From: Caballeronia calidae
Lineage (GTDB): Bacteria > Pseudomonadota > Gammaproteobacteria > Burkholderiales > Burkholderiaceae
Reading direction: 5' to 3'
NCBI RefSeq assembly: GCF_900044055.2
Contig: NZ_FCOX02000005.1
Span: 1 to 64,000, forward strand
DNA: 64,000 nucleotides
Positions 1 to 14,403 of the stretch are shown here, one piece after another; position 1 is the first letter of the stretch; each line of letters opens with the position of its first letter. The position numbers and the translations under genes are program-made. The notes under the pieces were generated by a model, which searched no databases, had not been told where the DNA came from, and was given only the letters and a program-made list of their open reading frames with translations.

Positions 1-78
1 ACTTTCTTTGCAGCAGCAAAGAAAGTGACTGCCGCCCCGCATAGGGGCAACGCTAATAGACCGACGCGAAAACAGGAA
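1..78. repeat. Intergenic hairpin element, partial at the window edge
   Basis: Bases 1-26 form a perfect inverted repeat: arms ACTTTCTTTG and CAAAGAAAGT around the loop CAGCAG. It is followed by a GC-rich stretch containing CCCCGCATAGGGGC, then CAACGCTAATAGACC. From memory, very similar strings recur in intergenic DNA of Paraburkholderia and Caballeronia genomes, so this is probably a copy of a dispersed intergenic repeat. No second copy is visible in the window. It lies just downstream of the glgB stop, so it may also act as a transcript-end hairpin. The left boundary is cut by the window. Confidence 0.5.
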
Positions 79-102
79 GTCCATAGGAGCACAAGCAAAC
101 CC

Positions 103-5713
<5,611 letters not shown>

Positions 5714-5780
5714 GGTTTCGCTCCAATATGCATGGGCTGGCTGCGGCCCTTGTTATGGTGTGCTGTCCTTGGTCAGTCGT

Positions 5781-8700
5781 TCATTCATCGTCCGGCTGCG
5801 GCTTCGGCAGGCCCCACGTCGGCGATATGCGCCAGATCGCGAAGGGCAGCGAATGCGGATCGAGCCGCACGTGCTGACGCCGTCCGCGCCATTCGAAGCG
5901 TTCGCCCGTCACCTGATCTTCCACCGCGACGGCATCCCAGTCGCGCACGCCCCAGCGTTCGAGCGTCTGCCATGGAAGCTCGATATCCGCGCCCTGCTCG
6001 TTGAACGGATCGAGATTGATCGCGACGAGCACGACGTTGTCGCGCGATGCGTTCGCCTTCTCGAAGAACAGGATGTGATCGTTATGCGCGGGCAGGAAGT
6101 TGATGCCGAGATGCGTCTGCAGCGCGGGATTCGCGCGGCGGATGCGGTTCAGTGCCGTGATCTCGGTCACGATGTTGCCGGGCCGGTTCCAGTCCCACGC
6201 CTTCAGCTCGTACTTCTCGGAGTTCAGATACTCCTCGCTGTTCGGCAGCGCGGCGGATTCGCACAGCTCGAAGCCGCTATACACGCCCCACAGCCCCGAT
6301 AGCGTCGCCGCCAGCGCCGCGCGAATCACGAAGCCCGGACGCCCCGAGCTTTGCAGGAAGCGCGGATTGATGTCCGGCGTGTTCACGAAGAAGTTCGGCC
6401 GGAAGTAATCCTTCGCGTCGGTCTGCGTGAGATCGTGCATGTACTCGTGAAAATCGCGCTTGCTCTCGCGCCATGTGAAGTACGTGTACGACTGCGAGAA
6501 GCCGAGCTTCGCGAGCCGGTTCATCACGCGCGGCCGCGTGAAGGCTTCGGCGAGAAAGATCACATCGGGATGGCGCGCGCGCACGTCGCCGATCACCCAT
6601 TCCCAGAACGGAAACGGCTTCGTATGCGGATTGTCGACGCGGAAGATGCGCACGCCCGCCGCGATCCAGTGCAGGAAGACGTCGCGCAATCCGATCCACA
6701 GATCGGGCTTCGCGTCCTGCGCATAGAAGTCCGGGTTCACGATGTCCTGATACTTCTTCGGCGGATTCTCCGCATAGCGCAGCGTGCCGTCGGGACGCCA
6801 TGCGAACCATGTCGGATGCTCCTTCAGCCATGGATGATCCGGCGAGCATTGCACCGCGAAGTCGAGCGCGATCTCGAGACCATGTTCATGCGCGGCTTCG
6901 AGCATGCGCTTGAAGTCGTCGAGATTGCCGAGCTCGGGATGCAACGTATCGTGCCCGCCTTCCTTGCCGCCGATCGCATACGGGCTGCCGACATCGCCCG
7001 GCTCGGCGGTGAGCGTGTTGTTCTTGCCCTTGCGGTTCGCAATGCCGATCGGATGAATGGGCGGGAAGTAGAGCACGTCGAAGCCCATCTCGCGGATGCG
7101 CGGCAGCTTGCCGATCACGTCGATGAAGGTGCCGTGACGGTTCACGTCGTCGCTCATCGAACGCGGGAAGATCTCGTACCAGCTCGCGAAGCGCGCGGCG
7201 GCGCGTTCCGAATCGATGCGATACACCACCGGATCGCGCGACAGAAACGGCCGGTGCCTTGCCGCCGCGACGGCCTTCGCGGTGGCCGGCGCGAGCACGA
7301 GCTCGAGCTTGCGCGCGTCGTTGGCCTTCGTGAACTCCTTGACGATGGCGTCGAGCGGGGCGGCGTCGGCATCGGCGTCGTCGGCGGTCTTCACTTCCGC
7401 GAGAATCAGCGCGAAGAGATGCTTCGCTTCCTCGACTTCGAGATCGACGGGCTGGTTCGCCTTCAGCTTCTTCTGCATGTGATCGACGAGCGACGCGTAA
7501 TCGTCGCGCCATGCCATCACGACGAATTCATGCCGGCCCACGCGTTCGAGCGGAATGCGCGTGGTCCACAGATCGAGGCCCGCGGGCTGCACGGCGTGCA
7601 TCGGCGCTTCGTGCCAGTCGGTTTCGTCGGCGGCGCGCCATTGCACCGAGGCGGCGATCTTGTCGTGGCCTTCCGCGAAGATCGCGGCCTGAATCTCGAC
7701 CGCCTCGCCGACGATGCGCTTCGCCGGGAAGCGTCCATGATCGACGGACGGCGTCACGCTTTCGATCGACACGCGCGGCGCGGCGATCGCTTCGGTCACC
7801 GACTTCTTGTCGGCGGCCTTCGCGCCGCGCTTCACCTGCGGCTGCGCGAGCAGGATGAACGGCTCGGCTTCCGCGCGGAAGAGGCGCACTTCGCCCGGCT
7901 TCAGCGTGAACGGCGCGAGGCGCTCGGGCTTGCCCATGGCGTCGTCGATGAGCGCGAACCGCGTGTAGTTGCCCGGCACCGATTCGAGCAGATGCAGCGT
8001 ATCGACATGCACGGGCGCGACGAGATCGGGATTGACGATCGCGAGCACGGCGTCTTCGCTGTGACGCAGATCGCCGCCATCGGCGCGGATGAGCGCGGCG
8101 TAGGGCGTGCCCGCGCCCGTCAGCGAGCGCAGTTCGCCGACACTCGACAGCGTGCCGATATTGCGCTGCAGGTCGTTCGCGCGCCTGATGCGCGCCGTGA
8201 GATCGATGCGCTTCTCGTTCCTCGCGCGCTGATACTCCGCCGCGATGCCGTATTGCGGCGACATCGGCAGGCCGACGCCGTACTCGAAGCCCATCGGCAC
8301 CATGATGCCGGTGCCGAGCGCGGCGGCCGTGTCGAGGACGCGCGCGTACGCGCGTTCGACGAGCGCGGTGTCGCTCGTATCCGAAAGATCGCTGATGAGG
8401 CGCGCGCCGAACGGATCTTCGGGGAACGCGATCGGCGATGCGATGCGCGTGAGCGCCGCGTGTTCGTCGAAGAGCCACGCGCTTTTGAAGTCCCACCAGC
8501 GCGTCGACGCGAACACGGCATCGAACGCGGCATCGACGAGACCATGCAGATCATGGCGCGTGACGTCGATGGTCCACGCGAGCCAGCGTGTCTCGGGATG
8601 TTTCTCGCGCACCGCCGCGCCGAGCCTGCGCCACACGTGCGCGGGCACCGCATGCGGCGCATCGAAGCGAAAGCCGCCGACGCCCGCATCGGCGAGCAGG

Positions 8701-9182
8701 TTCAGCTCGCGCGCCCACCATTCGGTCAGATGATGCGCGGCCTCGCCATTGGCGAAGTTGGCCCAGGCGACATCGCGCTGACGCGGCGGCTTGCGCGGAT
8801 CGAGGCGCGCATCGGCGCTCTCGAAGGGCTGGAACCATTGCTTGTTGTCCTGATAGAGACCGCCCTCCGCGCTCACGCGGTCGATCACGATATCGACGAG
8901 CAGCGTGAGCCCGTGCTTCTTCGCGGCGTCGGCGAGCTGGCGCAGGCCGTCGGATGCGCTCGTATCGGATTCGAAGACGGGGTGCAGCCGATGATGATCC
9001 GCGACCGCCTCGCGATGCCCGTTGCTGCCGGGCACGAACGGCGAGCCGATCAGGACGTGATCGAAGCCGAGCGAGGCCGCGTGCTCGAACTGGGCGGGCC
9101 AGTTCGCGAGCGGGCCGACGAGCAGGGGATCGATGAAGTAGATACGCGGCGCGTACGCATGATGAGCTTGATGGTTTTCCAT
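5781..9182 (-). CDS. glgE: Alpha-1,4-glucan:maltose-1-phosphate maltosyltransferase, long form
   Basis: GlgE adds maltosyl units from maltose-1-phosphate to the non-reducing end of an alpha-1,4 glucan. The ATG at 9182 (MENHQ) gives 1133 residues and has GGAAAAG upstream; an in-frame start at 9281 has no support. The C-terminal two thirds is the recognisable GlgE: YFPPIHPIG, FRVDNPHTKPF (nucleophile Asp near 849) and FLAEAFTRP (acid Glu near 878). The N-terminal 400 or so residues form a second GH13-like barrel (IYFIDPLLVG, GFDHVLIGSPF, FRFDAPHAVP), so the protein is much longer than the roughly 670-residue actinobacterial enzyme. The role of that extra domain is unknown to me. First gene of glgE-treS-glgB. 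Confidence 0.93.
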   Translation of the reverse strand: MENHQAHHAYAPRIYFIDPLLVGPLANWPAQFEHAASLGFDHVLIGSPFVPGSNGHREAVADHHRLHPVFESDTSASDGLRQLADAAKKHGLTLLVDIVIDRVSAEGGLYQDNKQWFQPFESADARLDPRKPPRQRDVAWANFANGEAAHHLTEWWARELNLLADAGVGGFRFDAPHAVPAHVWRRLGAAVREKHPETRWLAWTIDVTRHDLHGLVDAAFDAVFASTRWWDFKSAWLFDEHAALTRIASPIAFPEDPFGARLISDLSDTSDTALVERAYARVLDTAAALGTGIMVPMGFEYGVGLPMSPQYGIAAEYQRARNEKRIDLTARIRRANDLQRNIGTLSSVGELRSLTGAGTPYAALIRADGGDLRHSEDAVLAIVNPDLVAPVHVDTLHLLESVPGNYTRFALIDDAMGKPERLAPFTLKPGEVRLFRAEAEPFILLAQPQVKRGAKAADKKSVTEAIAAPRVSIESVTPSVDHGRFPAKRIVGEAVEIQAAIFAEGHDKIAASVQWRAADETDWHEAPMHAVQPAGLDLWTTRIPLERVGRHEFVVMAWRDDYASLVDHMQKKLKANQPVDLEVEEAKHLFALILAEVKTADDADADAAPLDAIVKEFTKANDARKLELVLAPATAKAVAAARHRPFLSRDPVVYRIDSERAAARFASWYEIFPRSMSDDVNRHGTFIDVIGKLPRIREMGFDVLYFPPIHPIGIANRKGKNNTLTAEPGDVGSPYAIGGKEGGHDTLHPELGNLDDFKRMLEAAHEHGLEIALDFAVQCSPDHPWLKEHPTWFAWRPDGTLRYAENPPKKYQDIVNPDFYAQDAKPDLWIGLRDVFLHWIAAGVRIFRVDNPHTKPFPFWEWVIGDVRARHPDVIFLAEAFTRPRVMNRLAKLGFSQSYTYFTWRESKRDFHEYMHDLTQTDAKDYFRPNFFVNTPDINPRFLQSSGRPGFVIRAALAATLSGLWGVYSGFELCESAALPNSEEYLNSEKYELKAWDWNRPGNIVTEITALNRIRRANPALQTHLGINFLPAHNDHILFFEKANASRDNVVLVAINLDPFNEQGADIELPWQTLERWGVRDWDAVAVEDQVTGERFEWRGRRQHVRLDPHSLPFAIWRISPTWGLPKPQPDDE

Positions 9183-9547
9183 CGTTCGTCTTTTCCAGAG
9201 TCGTCCTGCGGTGGCGGGGATGCGGGCATCAATCGCGATCACGCTCACGGGCCAAACTGGCTGAAGAGCCGGTCCGCACATCGTGAATCGCGCGGACTCT
9301 CAGGCGGAACTCAGATTACACCCTGGCGCCCCTCGAATCGACGCCTGCCTGGCCGCGTCTCGCGATGCACCGTGCATCGAGCGCTGTTCACGCTCACGGT
9401 GGGCGCCACGGTCCCCAAGTGATTTCTTTCCGTCATCCCTGAAGGGATTCGCTTCCGTCAACGCACGGGCGGGGCAGCACATTGCGTGCCGCGCCCGGCT
9501 CAGCTCTACATCAAGGCACTACTATGGAGCAACTAAGGCGGATGCGC
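9183..9547. other. Intergenic gap between glgA and glgE
   Basis: These 365 bases separate the glgA stop from the glgE start and carry no convincing gene on either strand. Open frames here are shadows with no start signal. It is the natural place for a minus-strand promoter of glgE-treS-glgB, but I could not pick one with confidence. Confidence 0.4.
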
Positions 9548-11209
9548 TCAGGCAGTGCGCGCAAGCGAATGCGCGTCGTGCGCCTGCGCGGGCATCTGCG
9601 CGGGCGCCTGCATGACGTCGGGCACGCGGCGCGCGCGCAGGGCCGTGCGGCTCGGACGCGCGTCGGTGAGGCCGACGTACAGTGCGACCATCGTCGCGAC
9701 GGCTTCGTTCCATCCGAAATCGCAGGACATCGCGTTGCGCTGCAGCGCGCGCCATACTTGCGGGCGCATGTAGGCATCGAGCGCGCGGCTCGCGGCGCCG
9801 ACGATATCGTCGGCCCGTTCGCCGTCGAAGAGAAAGCCGGTGGGGGCGTGCGCGCCACGCTGCACGGGCATCGACGCGATGGGCGCATCGTGCGTGCCGT
9901 CGCGCAGAACCACGGCCGGGCGCAGCACGTTGCGACCGGCGTGAACGGCGTTTTGCGCCGCATCGACGATCGTGTCGGCGAGGCCGCCCACGCGCGACGC
10001 GACGGGCAGCGTGCCGTAGCGCATCGCGTACATCTGCGTGAGGCCGCAGGGCTCGAAGCGGCTGCCGTGCAGAAGGATGTCCGCGCCCGCGTGCAATGCG
10101 TGCGCGCGGCGCTCGTCATATCCGATATACACGCCCACGCGATCCGGCCATTCCTGCGCGAGCTTCCTGAAGCCCGCCTCGATATACGCCTCGCCCTTGC
10201 CGATCACCGCGAGTTGCAGGCGCGGATGTTTCGCGAGCAGGCGCGGCAACGCGTCGAGCGCGACATCGGCGAGCTTCTGACCGGTCATGCGGCTGCCGAT
10301 CGCCATCACCGGCGCGAACGGATCGACGGGCAAGCCGAACTTGCGTTGCAAAGCGCGCTTGCAGGCGTGCTTGCCGCGCATATCATCGAACGAATAATTG
10401 CGTTCGATGAGCGGATCGGCGGCGGGATTCCACGTTGCTGCATCGATGCCGTTCACCACGCCCGACAGCTTGTCCGCGCAGCTTTGCAACACGCCTTCCA
10501 TCAGATGACCGAAGCGCGGCGTCAGAATTTCGCGCGCATAGGTTTCGGAAACGGTCGTTACATGATCGGCATGGACGATGCCCGCTTTCATCAGACTCAA
10601 CGCGCCGTAGAACTCGATGCTCTTCGGATCGCTGAACGCATGCACGAGCCATTTCTCCGGCACGCCGAGCGACGCACCAAGCGAGAGCGCGTAGTTGCCC
10701 TGGAATGCGAGATTGTGGATCGTGAATACGCTCTTTGCGTGCACGCCCGCGTGCTTCATCAGGAGCGGCGTGAGGCCCGTATGCCAGTCGTGTGCATGAA
10801 CGATGTCGGGCTTCTTCACGCCGCGCACACCTTCGGCGATTTTCACCGCCGCCGCCGAGAGCGTCGCGAAGCGGATCGCGTTGTCCGTATAGTCGCGGCC
10901 CTGCGCGTCCTGGTACAGGCCCGTGCGCGCAAAGAGCGTGTCGCAGCGCAGCAGCAGCACCGGCACGCCGCTATCGGGCATGCGTCCGCGCAACAGCGAC
11001 GCATCGCCGCCGGGCAGGCCCGTCAGCGTGCATACCTTGCTCAGGCCTTGCGCCTGGGCGATCGCGTTCGGGTAGGCGGGAAGCAGGATCGTGGCATCGA
11101 CGCCGGCTTCGCGGAGCGCGGCAGCGTAGGCGCTGACCATATCGCCGAGTCCGCCGGTCTTGGCGAGCGGGACGGCTTCGGAGGCGACCAGCAGAACGTT
11201 CAAGGGCAA
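9548..11209 (-). CDS. glgA: Glycogen synthase, ADP-glucose type (GT5)
   Basis: Transfers glucose from ADP-glucose to a growing alpha-1,4 glucan. The family N-terminal signature is clear: NVLLVASEAVPLAKTGGLGD contains the KTGGL ADP-glucose-binding loop. Later hallmarks include HAHDWHTGL and, near the C-terminus, SRFEPCGLTQMYAMRYGT. The reading frame is open to 11362, but homology starts at PLNVLLVASE. A TTG at 11209 with GGAG 6 nt upstream is therefore the best start (553 residues); an ATG at 11257 would add 16 residues but has no ribosome-binding site. It lies 365 bases upstream of glgE on the same strand. Its presence beside GlgE means this strain has two possible routes to linear glucan. 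Confidence 0.92.
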   Translation of the reverse strand: MPLNVLLVASEAVPLAKTGGLGDMVSAYAAALREAGVDATILLPAYPNAIAQAQGLSKVCTLTGLPGGDASLLRGRMPDSGVPVLLLRCDTLFARTGLYQDAQGRDYTDNAIRFATLSAAAVKIAEGVRGVKKPDIVHAHDWHTGLTPLLMKHAGVHAKSVFTIHNLAFQGNYALSLGASLGVPEKWLVHAFSDPKSIEFYGALSLMKAGIVHADHVTTVSETYAREILTPRFGHLMEGVLQSCADKLSGVVNGIDAATWNPAADPLIERNYSFDDMRGKHACKRALQRKFGLPVDPFAPVMAIGSRMTGQKLADVALDALPRLLAKHPRLQLAVIGKGEAYIEAGFRKLAQEWPDRVGVYIGYDERRAHALHAGADILLHGSRFEPCGLTQMYAMRYGTLPVASRVGGLADTIVDAAQNAVHAGRNVLRPAVVLRDGTHDAPIASMPVQRGAHAPTGFLFDGERADDIVGAASRALDAYMRPQVWRALQRNAMSCDFGWNEAVATMVALYVGLTDARPSRTALRARRVPDVMQAPAQMPAQAHDAHSLARTA

Positions 11210-11517
11210 AATGGGCTCCGGTGCGAGAGGAAAACGCGCGGACGACGAGCCGCGCATGCGAGTGCTGATCGGGGTTTCGTGTGAATGGGCTGGCGCAATG
11301 CAGCAATCGGTGTGCCACAGAGCGAAACGTGTGTGCGTTACGACACGTTTGCATCCGCCCATGGCGTGAAGAGACCGTCGACGCGCCCGCCAGCCGGCGC
11401 ATGAAAAGGCACGGCCGTGCCGCGTGTAAAACTGACAGCGGCACGCGCCGCGTTTTTACACGGCGCGTTCGATGAGCTTATGGAACGCGCGTGACAGCGG
11501 CGTGATGCGAAGCCGCG
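11210..11517. other. Intergenic, glgA upstream region and DUF1345 3' flank
   Basis: About 308 bases without a gene. Near 11423-11462 the strings GTGTAAAAC and GTTTTTACAC form an imperfect inverted repeat around a GC-rich centre. On the minus strand this lies just downstream of the DUF1345 stop and could help end that transcript. Any glgA promoter should also lie here. Confidence 0.3.
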
Positions 11518-12174
11518 TCAGCCGCCGACCATGCTCGCGGCGATGTTGATCGAGAGCCCGAGCACCGCGAGATTGAAGAAGAACGACATCACCGATTGCG
11601 CGAGCACGGTGCGGCGCGCGGCCGTCGAGCCGAGCGCGACATCGGCGGTCTGCGACGCGACCGCGATAGTGAAGGAGAAGTAGAGGAAGTCCCAGTAATC
11701 GGGTTTCAGATGCTTGTCGGGAAACCTGAGCGCGGGATCGTTGTCGGGCGACTGATAGTAATGCCGCGCGTAGTGCAGCGTGAACATCGTCGGGATCAGG
11801 AACCAGGCGCCGAGCATCGTCGCGCCGGTGAGCAGATAGTGCGTGAACGCCGCCGGGCCGAGACTCTTCGCGGTCGCCAGCTCGACGACGATCGCCACGA
11901 TGCTCGCGATCGCCGCGACACTCACGATCATCAGCACGGTCGCGGCGTTTTCGTCCTCGCGTTCGGCGAGCGCCTGCACGTCGCTCTGATGCGCGGTCGC
12001 CATCCGCAGCCAGATCAGCGCGAGATAGAGCCATACGGCTGCGTCCCAGCCGATCAGCGCGCGCGCGGCCGGCCGCACGTGCGCCGGAACCAAAGCGGCC
12101 ACGACGCAACCAACCAGAAGGCCGATCAGCGCGCGCGGCCGGTTGCGCAGGACGGGCGGGAGGAAATGCTTCAT
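11518..12174 (-). CDS. DUF1345 inner-membrane protein
   Basis: The 218-residue protein has about five hydrophobic segments: near residues 14-50, two around 80-120, one near 130-150 and one at 195-215. The conserved block HYARHYY...[20 protein letters not shown] is typical of DUF1345. No biochemical function is established for the family. The ATG (MKHFLPP) lacks a strong ribosome-binding site but fits the hydrophobic N-terminus. It is divergent from the sugar dehydrogenase operon, with 84 bases between the starts, and follows glgA on the same strand. Confidence 0.85.
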   Translation of the reverse strand: MKHFLPPVLRNRPRALIGLLVGCVVAALVPAHVRPAARALIGWDAAVWLYLALIWLRMATAHQSDVQALAEREDENAATVLMIVSVAAIASIVAIVVELATAKSLGPAAFTHYLLTGATMLGAWFLIPTMFTLHYARHYYQSPDNDPALRFPDKHLKPDYWDFLYFSFTIAVASQTADVALGSTAARRTVLAQSVMSFFFNLAVLGLSINIAASMVGG

Positions 12175-12258
12175 TTCGTTGTTATCCGCATGAGAGGCAG
12201 GTTCGCTCGATGCCTGCGATTATTCCCCCTACGCCTTTCACTAACCTGAGGGAAGCGC

Positions 12259-12756
12259 ATGAGAGCGCCTGAGCGGGTGTCGTTCGTGATGCGGCGGAGC
12301 ATCGTGGCGGGCGCATGCGCGTCCGTCGCGGCGACGTTCATGCCCGCGGGCGTTCGAGGCGCGCGGACGTCCGGGATCGACGTCTTCCTCGCCGTGTCGA
12401 TGAAGCTCACGGGCCGCACGAGCTTCGATCCGCTTTTCGCCGAGCGCGTGCATGCGGCGCTCGCGCGACACGACACCGCCTTCACGGCGAAGATCGCCGC
12501 GCTCCACCAATGGATCGCGACGCACGGCGGCACGCCGACCGACATCATCACCGCCGCGCTCGAGGCCACGCGCCCCGATCTCGCGAAAACCGTCGGCAGC
12601 GTGATGCGCGCGTGGTATCTCGGCGTCGTCGGGGAGCCGCCGCATGCCGAGGTCGTTGCGTACGAACGCGCACTGATGTTCGATCCCGTCGGCGACATGC
12701 TCACGATTCCCTCATACTGCCGCGGCGAGCCGGCCGACTGGGCGAAGAAGCCCTGA
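12259..12756 (+). CDS. FAD-dependent sugar dehydrogenase, small (gamma) subunit
   Basis: The 165-residue protein has an RR-containing hydrophobic leader (MRRSIVAGACASVAATFMPAG region), a plausible Tat signal. The body resembles the FAD-SLDH small-subunit family. In the Burkholderia cepacia FAD-glucose dehydrogenase the equivalent gamma subunit acts as a chaperone carrying the signal that exports the catalytic subunit. That fits here, because the GMC subunit encoded next has no signal peptide of its own. First gene of a gamma-alpha-beta operon, 51 bases before alpha. The sugar substrate cannot be told from sequence. Confidence 0.85.
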   Translation: MRAPERVSFVMRRSIVAGACASVAATFMPAGVRGARTSGIDVFLAVSMKLTGRTSFDPLFAERVHAALARHDTAFTAKIAALHQWIATHGGTPTDIITAALEATRPDLAKTVGSVMRAWYLGVVGEPPHAEVVAYERALMFDPVGDMLTIPSYCRGEPADWAKKP

Positions 12757-12807
12757 GCATCGCACCGGAAACGCCGGACGGCAGAACCACAAGGACAAGG
12801 CACGCGG

Positions 12808-14403
12808 ATGGCGGGTTCCACTTCGGCGGACGTGGTGGTCGTCGGCTCGGGCGTGGCGGGCAGTCTCGTCGCGTATCGGCTGGCGCGGGCGGGCGCGTCG
12901 GTGATCCTGCTCGAAGCCGGGCCGCGTCTCGCGCGCTGGCAGATCGTCGACAACTTCCGGCGCGCCGCCGACAAGCGCGATCTGTGCGCGCCGTATCCGC
13001 TCCTGCCTCATGCGCCCCGTCCCGAGCCGATGAATCCCGGCGCGTATCTGATCGATCGCGGCGAGACGCCGTACCGGCCGCAATATCTGCGGCTCGTCGG
13101 CGGCACGACGTGGCATTGGGCCGGCGCGGCCTGGCGTCTGTTGCCGGCGGATTTTCGCGTGAGGGCGCTCTATGGCGTCGGGCGCGACTGGCCGTTCGCC
13201 TACGAGACGCTCGAGCCCTGGTACGGTCAGGCCGAAGCGGAGCTGGGCGTGGCCGGCCCGAACCTCGATCTCGGCTCGCCGCGCTCGACGCCTTATCCGA
13301 TGGACGCGCTGCCGCTTTCGTGGATGGACCGGCGCGTCGCCGACGTGCTCGGCGCGCAGTCGTTTCGCGTGGTGCCCGAGCCGATGGCGCGCAACAGCCG
13401 CCCGTACGACGCGCGCCCCGCGTGCTGCGGCAACAACAACTGCATGCCGGTCTGCCCGATCGGCGCGCTGTATCACGCCGCGACGCACGCCGACAAGGCC
13501 GAGCGCGCGGGCGCGACGCTGATCGCGCAGGCGGTCGCGTACCGCATCGAGGCGAACGATCGCGGGGAGATCGCCGCGATCCACTGCAAGGACCCGAACG
13601 GCCAGAGCACGCGCGTGACGGGCAGGCGCTTCGTGATCGCGGCGAACGGCATCGAGACGCCCAGGCTGCTGCTGATGTCGACATCGGCTCGGTTTCCGAA
13701 GGGCATCGCGAACGGCTCGGATCAGGTCGGGCGCAACTTGATGGATCATCCCGGCACGAGCGTGAGCTTCCTCGCCAACGAGGCGCTGTGGCCGGGGCGC
13801 GGGCCGGTCGAGATGAGTTCGATCGTCGATTTCCGCGACGGGCCGTTTCGCGCGCAGCAGGCGGCGAAGAAGCTGCATCTGTCGAACGCCGCGCCGACGC
13901 TCGCCGTCACCTGGAATCTGCTCGCCAAAGGGCTGACCGGCGGCGAACTCGACCGGCAGATCCGCGAACGATGCGCGCGCACGCTCACGTTCGGCAGCTT
14001 CCACGAGCAATTGCCGTCGGGTGCGAACCGCGTGACGTTGTCGGCGCAGAAGGACGCGCTCGGCTTGCCGCGCCCGGAAATCGCTTACGGCATCGACGAC
14101 TACACGCGCCGCGGCGCCGCCGACACGCGCGCTCAGTTCGCGCGCATCGCGGGCTTTTTCGGAGGCACCGAGCTCGAATACGACGACACGCTCGGCGCGA
14201 GCAGCCACATCATGGGCACGGCGATCATGGGCCGCGATCCGCGCGATTCCGTCGTCGATGCCGAGTGCCGCGCGCACGGGCATCCGAACCTGTTCATCGC
14301 GGGAAGCGCGGTAATGCCCGCGGGCGGCTCCGTCAACTGCACGCTGACGATCGCGGCGCTGTCGCTGCGGCTCGCCGGCACGATCGAAGCGTCGCTGAAA
14401 TGA
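12808..14403 (+). CDS. FAD-dependent sugar dehydrogenase catalytic (alpha) subunit, GMC family
   Basis: The 531-residue flavoprotein opens with VVVVGSGVAGSLVAYRLARAG (split FAD-binding Rossmann motif) and contains GGTTWHWAG. The motif CCGNNNCMPVC (about residues 206-216) matches the cysteine set that binds the 3Fe-4S cluster in Burkholderia FAD-glucose dehydrogenase alpha. SSHIMG (His near 466) and the C-terminal block with GGSVNCTLTI supply the active-site His and Asn expected of GMC enzymes. Electrons should pass from FAD through the cluster to the triheme beta subunit. Its TGA overlaps the beta ATG (ATGA at 14400-14403). Glucose is the likely substrate by homology; gluconate or sorbitol are alternatives. 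Confidence 0.9.
   Translation: MAGSTSADVVVVGSGVAGSLVAYRLARAGASVILLEAGPRLARWQIVDNFRRAADKRDLCAPYPLLPHAPRPEPMNPGAYLIDRGETPYRPQYLRLVGGTTWHWAGAAWRLLPADFRVRALYGVGRDWPFAYETLEPWYGQAEAELGVAGPNLDLGSPRSTPYPMDALPLSWMDRRVADVLGAQSFRVVPEPMARNSRPYDARPACCGNNNCMPVCPIGALYHAATHADKAERAGATLIAQAVAYRIEANDRGEIAAIHCKDPNGQSTRVTGRRFVIAANGIETPRLLLMSTSARFPKGIANGSDQVGRNLMDHPGTSVSFLANEALWPGRGPVEMSSIVDFRDGPFRAQQAAKKLHLSNAAPTLAVTWNLLAKGLTGGELDRQIRERCARTLTFGSFHEQLPSGANRVTLSAQKDALGLPRPEIAYGIDDYTRRGAADTRAQFARIAGFFGGTELEYDDTLGASSHIMGTAIMGRDPRDSVVDAECRAHGHPNLFIAGSAVMPAGGSVNCTLTIAALSLRLAGTIEASLK

Noticed and set aside
6351-9422. 1023-codon plus-strand frame over glgE
   Set aside because: Antisense shadow; composition dominated by Arg, Ala, His and Val.
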